From Coriaria nepalensis (lineage: Eukaryota; Streptophyta; Magnoliopsida; Cucurbitales; Coriariaceae), in assembly GCA_027186245.1 (NCBI GenBank), contig CP114495.1:7618501-7682500 (forward strand): 64,000 bases of DNA, given 5' to 3'. This document shows, in pieces, positions 57,044 through 64,000 of the stretch (position 1 is the first letter of the stretch; every line of letters begins with the position of its first letter). A program made the position numbers and the translations under genes. Below the pieces are notes generated by a model. The model did no database searches and had not been told where the DNA came from. It saw nothing but the letters and a program-made list of their open reading frames with translations.

Positions 57044-58950
57044 TCCAAGTTGCTAGGTAAGCATTGAGATTAACATTTGAGGCTTGCTTCCATACTCATG
57101 ATATGTGTTTGTATTTATTTCAATTACTTCAACTATTTAATTTAAGTGAATGTGAGCATAACTTAAATTGTATTCCCTTTAAAATATGTAATAATTTATG
57201 TAATGTTTTTCAATTTAATGATCTTGTTTTAATCTCATGGGTTTATGAGTTTTCTCCAAAATAATTAATCTAAACTTCAAGTTGAAGTAACTTTCTTGTA
57301 AACCTACCTTCTAATTAGCAACGTTACAGTAAAAGTAAACATGATTAGTTATCTACTACGATTGATAACTTAAGGACTAAACAAGCTTAATTAGACAAGT
57401 GAATAGAAAAACAGCTTTTAGCCCCGAATCTTTTGAGCGCGGAGTCCATGCTGGTTTGGACTATACCGATTTGTCCCGACCCATAAATCCTGACCATCCA
57501 TCTTCATTGAATGAAAGAGTTTTTTTTTGCTGGCTCGTCAAACAGCTAGCTAATAATCAAAGCTGATGCCTTTGTTTGTGATCTTCAAAATTGACTTCTA
57601 AATCTGTGGGTCAACGCTTTATACTTGAAGGGTAGTTAAAAGAGCAAGTTAGAGAATGCTACTTCACATAAAGAGGAAGTTCATTCTCCCTAATAAAAAT
57701 ACTGGATAAATATAAATTAGCAAGAGAATCAACAACACTAATATATTCTCTATGAATAATATTTAACTGAATAGATAAGAACCAAAATTGAATATATAAC
57801 AAAAAGTGAAGGACTTTTCAATCAAGACAATCTTTCCTTATAGACAACACCAGAGAGTGTAGAGAATCACTCTTAATCTGTAAAGGGTGAAAGCCCTTGT
57901 TAAGAGCGAATTGAATGCCAAAGAAAAGCTAGCCCCAAGACCTCGGATTGGAAACTGATTTGGCAGTCCAAAACCTTCAACATCGGATTGGAAACTATAT
58001 GGATTTTGAAGTGCATGAAATTTGTGATGGGATCCTGTTCCAACATTGGATTTGTTGGGCTATATGCATATAATAGTCATGATTCCTACGTGGTAGACCC
58101 TGTTATAGGGAGAATTGCTCCCATAGGTATCATTCTTGCGGGTGAAGGGATACAATGGAAAAAGGATACCGACTCAACCCCTCACATTAAACTTCTTGTA
58201 AAAGTATTAATGAAAACAAAATGTTACAGGGGCTACCTCTTGAATCCCGAGTAGAAGTAAAGTGCCACATGAGCCACCTCTAATTCATAAATTTTACAGA
58301 AAGTATGTGAATTTATACAGTTTTGCACAAATGCATGAATTAAGATAGTTTTGATGAGTTACCTCTTTATCGGTTTTATATTGTTTAATGAAAATGTATT
58401 GCTTAAACTAGTTTCAATGGATTTACATCTATGCCGGTTTTAACTTATAGCATGTTGTAGTTGTCTCTCACTGAGTTTTATACTCATTCCTTATTTTTCT
58501 TGAAAATCTTTCCAGATTAGTGAATAATTAAAGTCTTCATGAGACTTACTTGCCAAATGTCGGTAGACTTGGTAAGGTCCTATTTAGTGGACTGTTTTTT
58601 AAGACGAACATAGCCGCTCCACTGTTTAATTAGAAATGCTATAAAATACAATAGATATAGAATATTATATATCTATGTTTTATTTCTGCTAATAGGTTTA
58701 GCAATGGATTTGGTAGACGGTTGCATGCTATACTTATGCAATATAAATTTTGATTTTTTTTTTATAGATGGAAAACCTTGAGTTGAACATTTTCCACAGG
58801 TTATGGCATAAGAAAGTAAGTAAGAAAAGAGAATTGTGAGGGTTGCGTGACCGCGAATTACTCGTATTCAGTCTCCAGATATCCGCGATCATGCAGTTCT
58901 CATGCCGGTCACAGATCCGATAAATTGGGCCGTGACAAGCTCTAGGGTGT
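57044..58950. other. Intergenic, nothing firmly recognised
   Basis: The first few hundred bases are probably the sulfotransferase 3' UTR. The ORF at 57988-58254 (88 codons) lacks domain features. GATTGGAAACT recurs twice at 57945-57995. Otherwise AT-rich. Confidence 0.4.
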
Positions 58951-58959
58951 AAGGGTTTC

Positions 58960-59690
58960 AGATTTAGTCACTCAAAGATGGAATATCTAGCTTGTAACTT
59001 AGGTCCTGAATCTAGAACGAGGGGTAATCTGATTGAGATAGATGGTAAGGAGGTCCTAGAGTGTGAAGCTTTTCAATATTTAAGGTCTATAATCCAAAAG
59101 AATGAAGATATTTGAGATGATATAATCATAGCATTAAAGTAGGATGAATAAAATAGAGGATGACTTCAGAAGTCTTATGTGATAGAATGATGCATGCGAG
59201 GTTGAAAAGAAATTATTACAAGACAATCGTGCGACTGATTATACTTTATAGTACTGAGTGTTGGACTACTACATGATAATATATACATTAGATGACGGTA
59301 GCTGGGATGTGTATGTTAAGATAGATGTATGGTAAAACTCGTAAAGATAAAATTAGGAATAAAATGCTTAAGAGTTATCTAGGTGTAGTCTCCACATAGG
59401 ACAAAATTAGAGAGAGATATCTAACATGATTTGGTCATGTGAAGAGAAAACCAAATATGGCCCTAATTCGGTAAAGTCTAAATTGGTGAGTAGTAGAAGG
59501 CATAGATGGAGCGGTAGGCCATTAAAAACTTAGACGAAGGTGGTGAAGAAAAAATATCTTAGATTTTGGATTAAACAAAAATATATGGAAAGATTGTATA
59601 GTTTAAAGAATTAATATCCGTATAGCCGACCCGAAAGTAGAAGAAATAAACATAGATATGATGATGATGATTTATATATATATATATAGG
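58960..59690 (+). mobile_element. RTE-type LINE, 3' end remnant
   Basis: Broken plus-strand frames give the conserved tail of plant RTE-like reverse transcriptase ORFs: a stretch like EAFQYLRSIIQKNEDI, then MMHARLKRNYYKTIVRLIILYSTECWT, MRWLRWM.GKTRKDKIRN-like, LGVV-like, RWFGHVKRKP-like, and ADPKVEE-like near the end. The element ends in an ATG/GAT microsatellite (GATATGATGATGATGATT, about 59657-59673), the usual short 3' repeat of this clade. It is truncated at the 5' side and full of stops. Confidence 0.7.
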
Positions 59691-60385
59691 AATAGGTTTT
59701 ATGGATATATTTTTTTACACATTAATTTACATAATTTTTAGTCCATTAATTGAATTATAAATCTAGGGGTCAATTTTAACTTAGGGAGAGAAGAACCGGT
59801 GGAAAATATATTGGGACCACCATAATTCATCTCACCGGAAAATATACAAAGTAGTGGAGGTGAAGAATGCACAATCTATTTAGATCATCTTATGTTTATA
59901 ATGATTAAAGTCTGAACTCCTGAAAGATATCTTCGCTAGAAGAAAAGGATGCAGATTCGCTCTTCTCTATGCACGAACAAAGCTTAAAAGTAAAAACTTT
60001 TAGTAATCACTAAAGCTTTTAAACTCAAAACAACGCTTCAGTTAAAAAGACTTGCATGAAATGGATGAATAGATTAAAAGAAAAACAAAATGAAGAACAA
60101 AGAAAACGAGGAGGAAGAAGAAAGATGAATCGATATTGTTGAACCATGGATCATGAATAATATCAGCAACACGCTTGTGGACTATACAAGGACTGGGAAT
60201 CAATCGACTCAAATTCGAAGCTGTGAATCATACAAGTTTCCTTATTAGCCATTAGCAAGTTATGGAGAACTAACTGAAATTGATGGATGAGCTGTTGAAA
60301 AAACGGAGGAGATGAATTACGGTTATCCCCATTTTCTCTCAATTCTCCTCTCTCTAAATTAAAACTGACACATTAGATTAATTTT
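59691..60385. other. Intergenic, nothing recognised
   Basis: AT- and GA-rich (60080-60125). No ORF with protein character on either strand. Confidence 0.4.
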
Positions 60386-60388
60386 AAT

Positions 60389-60568
60389 TCAATGAACTAA
60401 AAATTGTGTAAAATTGTGTTTAAACAAGTTGTGCCCAAAGAGTCCATCCCATGACTTTAGGAATCTCCGGGAATCAGGAAATGAAATCTGTTTGCATTCC
60501 ACTGTTTGGTTAGCTATAAAATACATCATGAAAAGAGATGCAAAATAAAAAATGATTCTAAACTTCAT
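60389..60568 (-). CDS. Possible small secreted peptide, 59 aa
   Basis: A minus-strand ORF from the ATG at 60568 encodes MKFRIIFYFASLFMMYFIAN as a likely signal peptide, then QTVECKQISFPDSRRFLKSW and a short basic tail; one cysteine only. Size and layout resemble precursors of plant signalling peptides, but no family motif is recognised. The same frame stays open upstream into the tandem array (to about 60772), so the ATG is a choice made because the signal peptide begins there. A polypyrimidine tract followed by CTCTAAG (about 60590) could act as a splice acceptor just upstream, which would make this the last exon of a transcript crossing the array. Weak call. Confidence 0.3.
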   Translation of the reverse strand: MKFRIIFYFASLFMMYFIANQTVECKQISFPDSRRFLKSWDGLFGHNLFKHNFTQFLVH

Positions 60569-60597
60569 TTTTTTTCCACATTTTCTTTCCTTAGAGG

Positions 60598-62412
60598 GGG
60601 GAGGGGGGAGGTCGAAATCAGAAATTTGAGATCGAGAAATGTGATTTTTTTCTTGATTATAAAATAGGGAGAAATAAATATGCGCAATTTGACACTTATT
60701 TACGAAAAATTGGAATGAATAAGTTATTATCTTAGATACCTTTCTTTTTCTTTTTCCGTCCATTGCAACCATCGTAACCTAGCCTGAAGCTCTCAACCAG
60801 GGTGACAAATCACTCTCATCTCTGTCACCATTAGAACAATGTGGAGCTTTGAAGCCATTTGAATCAGGTGTAATCCTCTTCTATGTGCTTCTAATATCTG
60901 TGGGAGGGGGGAGGTCGAAATCAGAAATTTGAGATTGAGAAATGTGATTTTTTTCTTGATTATAAAATAGGGAGAAATAAATATGCACAATTTGACACTT
61001 ATTTACGAAAATTGGAGTGAATAGGTTATTATCTCAGATACCTTTCTCTTTCTTTTTCCGTCCAGTGCAACCATCGTAACCTAGCCTGAAGCTCTAAACC
61101 AGGGTGACAAATCACTCTCATCTCTGTCACCATTGAAGCAATGTGGAGCTTTGAAGCCATTTGAATCAGGTATAATCCTCTTCTATGTGCTTCTAATATC
61201 TGTGGGAGGGGGGAGGTCGAAATCAGAAATTTGAGATTGAGAAATGTGATTTTTTTCTTGATTATAAAATAGGGAGAAATAAATATGCACAATTTGACAC
61301 TTATTTACGAAAATTGGAGTGAATAGGTTATTATCTCAGATACCTTTCTCTTTCTTTTTCCGTCCAGTGCAACCATCGTAACCTAGCCTAAAGCTCTAAA
61401 CCAGGGTGACAAATCACTCTCATCTCTGTCACCATTGAAGCAATGTGGAGCTTTGAAGCCATTTGAATCAGGTATAATCCTCTTCTATGTGCTTCTAATA
61501 TCTGTGGGAGGGGGGAGGTCGAAATCAGAAATTTGAGACCAAGAAATGTGATTTTTTTTTCGATTATAAAATATGGAGAAATAAATACGCGCAATTTGAC
61601 ACTTATTTACGAAAATTGGAGTGAATAGGTTATTATCTCAGATACATTTCTCTTTCTTTTTCCGTCCATTGCAACCATCGTAACCTAGCCTGAAGCTCTC
61701 AACCAGGGTGACAAATCACTCTCATCTCTGTCACCATTGGAGCAATGTGGAGCTTTGAAGCCATTTGAATCAGGTATAATCCTCTTCTATGTGCTTCTAA
61801 TATCTGTGGGAGGGGGGAGGTCAAAATCAGAAATTTGAGATGGAGAAATGTGATTTTTTTCTTGATTATAAAATAGGGAGAAATAAATATGCGCAATTTG
61901 ACACTTATTTACAAAAATTGGAGTGAATAGGTTATTATCTCAGATACCTTTCTCTTTCTTTTTCCGTCCAGTGCAACCATCGTAACCTAGCCTGAAGCTC
62001 TAAACCAGGGTGACAAATCACTCTCATCTCTGTCACCATTGAAGCAATGTGGAGCTTTGAAGCCATTTGAATCAGGTATAATCCTCTTCTATGTGCTTCT
62101 AATATCTGTGGGAGGGGGGAGGTCGAAATCAGAAATTTGAGATTGAGAAATGTGATTTTTTTCTTGATTATAAAATAGGGAGAAATAAATATGCACAATT
62201 TGACACTTATTTACGAAAATTGGAGTGAATAGGTTATTATCTCAGATACCTTTCTCTTTCTTTTTCCGTCCAGTGCAACCATCGTAACCTAGCCTAAAGC
62301 TCTAAACCAGGGTGACAAATCACTCTCATCTCTGTCACCATTGAAGCAATGTGGAGCTTTGAAGCCATTTGAATCAAGTATAATCCTCTTCTATGTGCTT
62401 CTAATATCTGTG
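60598..62412. repeat. Tandem array, six copies of a 302-bp unit
   Basis: The marker GTCGAAATCAG occurs at 60611, 60914, 61216, 61518, 61820 (GTCAAAATCAG) and 62122, i.e. 303 then 302-bp steps. Copies 3 and 6 (counting from low coordinate) differ by about one base over more than 270, and copies 2 and 5 give identical 87-codon minus-strand ORFs. Copies 1 and 4 share a TGA, and 3 and 6 share a TAG, at the same places. The array is therefore a duplicated three-unit (about 906-bp) higher-order block. On the minus strand each unit has an exon-like piece of about 158 nt between CCTCCCACAG and GGTATCTGAG. Confidence 0.92.
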
Positions 62413-63260
62413 ATGGATTGCGATTTTTTTTGGTATTAACAAGAAACTATTTCTTCTTTCTTGGATTGCGATTAGATATTAACAAGTGGGAGTTTGTGAT
62501 ATGTAGTGAAATATAAGAGGAATCGATCGTTGACAAAGGAGGAGATTGAGGATTATTGAAAATCGAAGCAAAAGGTGGAATAATATTCTCTTAAATCCAT
62601 GTAATGTACATCTCATCATCCTCATCATGGATTTTTAGTAAGCATTGATGTAGATAATTTTTAGAGATCAACCCGTACTATAAAAGTAAAACCTAATTTC
62701 AAGATAAATGAGTGTCTCATTGACATTGAAATTGATACTAACTTGAAGAAACTCAAGACAAATGGCTGGTACATTAAGTTCAATAATCTCTTTTAAGGTT
62801 AATCCCTTTTATTTATTTCTAGTACTAATCGTGATATGAGATTATGTTTTGGTGAGGGGCATTGCAGGTGGACTAGCAGCAATTGGGTATTTCTGAACGA
62901 ACCTCCTATTTTTGAAACTGCATCCAAACTTAAGTCTCGTAGTTCCACGTTGCCAAGATGGCTTCTTAATTAAACAACTTGAGACATCATGGACTGTAAT
63001 TTAGTGAGTATTATTTTATTATATATTTTGTATTCTGTAATATAAAGTGTTAGATTATATATATATATACATGTATATGGTGTGTGTTGATTGATAAATA
63101 TACACATTTGTTTGTTTTTTTTTTCAAGTAATTATTGTAACAATTCATAAATTATCGCAATGATTTCCACATTCATACCTCTTTGAGCCAACATAGTTTT
63201 TGGGAATATTTAATGGTAAATAGTTTGATGTTTTTAGGAGGATAAGAATAGTGATTATAT
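62413..63260. other. Flank of the array with two possible exon fragments
   Basis: Plus-strand 62668-62795 reads VKPNFKINECLIDIEIDTNL, KKLKTNGWYIKFNNLF and then stops. Plus-strand 62872-62970 reads WTSSNWVFLNEPPIFETASK, LKSRSSTLPRWLLN before a stop, after an acceptor-like TTGCAG. Neither is recognised, and no start or donor joins them cleanly. They may be remnants of an unknown gene. Confidence 0.2.
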
Positions 63261-63267
63261 AACTGCT

Positions 63268-63484
63268 AGTTTACTCTACAAGTCAGTCGAATGCCTATTT
63301 GACTCGTTGAGTATCATAACTTTTAGTTTACTCAACGGGTCGATGAGGTATTTGACTTGTCAAGTATCATAACTTTTAATTTACTCGATGGATCAATGGG
63401 GCTTTCGACTCGTCGAGTATCATAATTTCAAGTTTACTCGACAAGTCGATGAGGCCTTCGACCCATAGAGTATCATAACTTTTA
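63268..63484. repeat. 53-bp tandem repeat with CTCGA palindromes
   Basis: AGTTTACTC-type starts occur at 63268, 63325, 63378, 63431 and 63484, with period 57 then 53. Each unit holds an opposed pair such as CTCGACAAGTCGATGAGG and GACTCGTCGAGTATC, so single strands could fold within each unit. The units differ at several bases. Non-coding. Confidence 0.8.
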
Positions 63485-63530
63485 GTTTTACCAAAAATCA
63501 AAAATTTGCTCCTCCCTTATACTAGCAGCT

Positions 63531-63611
63531 ATGAGTACAATAGCATTAGTGGAAAATGTGAAGATAACAGATGCACTGGTGTTGAAGATAAAAATGCAGG
63601 ATCTTCCAGGT
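63531..63611 (+). other. Possible first coding exon entering from the window edge region
   Basis: ATG at 63531 opens MSTIALVENVKITDALVLKI followed by KMQDLPG up to a consensus donor (CCAG|GTAGAT) at 63611. No downstream exon could be matched before the window ends and the sequence is not recognised. Confidence 0.2.
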
Positions 63612-64000
63612 AGATATATCATTCTTAGTTTCTTTACTCTTTTGAGTTATTTAGGATTCTAAATGAAAAATGTTTTGTAGTTATAAGCTAGATCTATTGC
63701 TATCTTTCTGTTCTAACTCTTTCTAAATTTCATATGAAGGGATGTAAGGGTAGGTGAAAGAGAGAAATGTGGTCATAGAAGACAACATAATTTTGAGTTT
63801 TTTAGGAAACGCCTCATACTCACAATTGCGGTAACCGAAGTTGTTGTTCTATTGGGATCTCTTTTTTTTTTTTTTAGAAGGAAAATTGTCGTAATAATTG
63901 TCATAATAAGTTGAAGGGTAAATTTGTAAAATAATATAAATTCTTTATGTTTATTAAGCACAAACGAAATACTGAAATTGTTTTCTTCATGGAATCAATA
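63612..64000. other. AT-rich window end, nothing recognised
   Basis: Contains a T-tract at 63859-63878. The minus-strand ORF at 63773-63961 spans it and lacks protein character. Confidence 0.4.

Noticed and set aside
57988..58254. 88-codon plus-strand ORF
   Set aside because: No domain, no signal sequence, no splice-supported context, and no resemblance to a known family; a chance ORF in intergenic DNA.
60598..62412. CRISPR-like array
   Set aside because: Repeats are 302 bp with no unique spacers, in a plant nuclear genome; this is a tandem repeat.

Overview
This is nuclear DNA of a flowering plant, almost certainly a eudicot. The genes have many GT-AG introns with AT-rich sequence between them. 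They encode plant-only proteins (PsbP, reticulon-like B, peroxisomal polyamine oxidase, an NB-LRR receptor, a cytosolic sulfotransferase), and the gaps hold plant-type copia, Mutator-like, RTE-LINE, SINE and MITE remnants. No bacterial, organellar or CRISPR features were seen. I could not fix the species.

Layout. 1-5.8 kb: AT-rich DNA with two antisense copia fragments, around a small two-exon gene for a secreted cysteine-rich defensin-like peptide (3272-3618). 5.86-10.7 kb, minus strand: a complete ten-exon polyamine oxidase of the PAO2/PAO3 type (489 aa, ending SRL), with two GC-AG introns and an upstream ORF overlapping its start codon. 10.8-13.2 kb: a composite terminal-inverted-repeat element made of two related head-to-tail units. 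13.3-15.7 kb: decayed copia sequence with a tRNA-iMet primer-binding site. 15.7-19.3 kb, minus strand: a complete reticulon-like B gene (248 aa). 19.4-22.3 kb: LTR-like sequence and a copia RT/RNase H fragment. 22.8-28.2 kb, plus strand: an NB-ARC-LRR gene of about 1535 aa with no recognisable coiled-coil domain, whose LRR region holds recent 255-bp and 63-bp internal tandem repeats.

28.7-36.1 kb: accessory DNA with a small hairpin, a DUF1985-type transposon gene remnant, a small secreted Cys-rich peptide gene (31536-31844), a MITE, a foldback structure of nearly 1 kb and a MULE transposase fragment. 36.4-38.1 kb: the PsbP gene (263 aa). 39-40.1 kb, minus strand: a coiled-coil protein gene that looks pseudogenised. 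40.5-44.4 kb: a heavily decayed copia element. 45.4-54.8 kb, plus strand: a fourteen-exon DExH RNA helicase (1232 aa; R3H, DEIH core and ankyrin insert) with a tRNA-type SINE in one intron. 56.09-57.04 kb: an intronless cytosolic sulfotransferase (317 aa). 58.9-59.7 kb: the 3' end of an RTE-type LINE. 60.4-62.4 kb: six copies of a 302-bp tandem repeat with a three-unit higher-order pattern, next to a possible 59-aa secreted peptide ORF. 63.27-63.48 kb: a 53-bp CTCGA-rich tandem repeat.

The genes do not form a pathway. This is ordinary mixed plant gene space: housekeeping genes (PsbP, reticulon, helicase, polyamine oxidase) among defence-type and lineage-specific loci (NB-LRR, two Cys-rich peptides, sulfotransferase) and many old transposons. 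The features most worth a second look are the exon-like higher-order tandem array beside the small secreted ORF, the long foldback, the composite TIR element with a conserved antisense ORF, the minisatellite-expanded LRRs, and splice or translation oddities in the polyamine oxidase and reticulon genes. All exon models were built by eye from splice consensus, reading frame and family knowledge.
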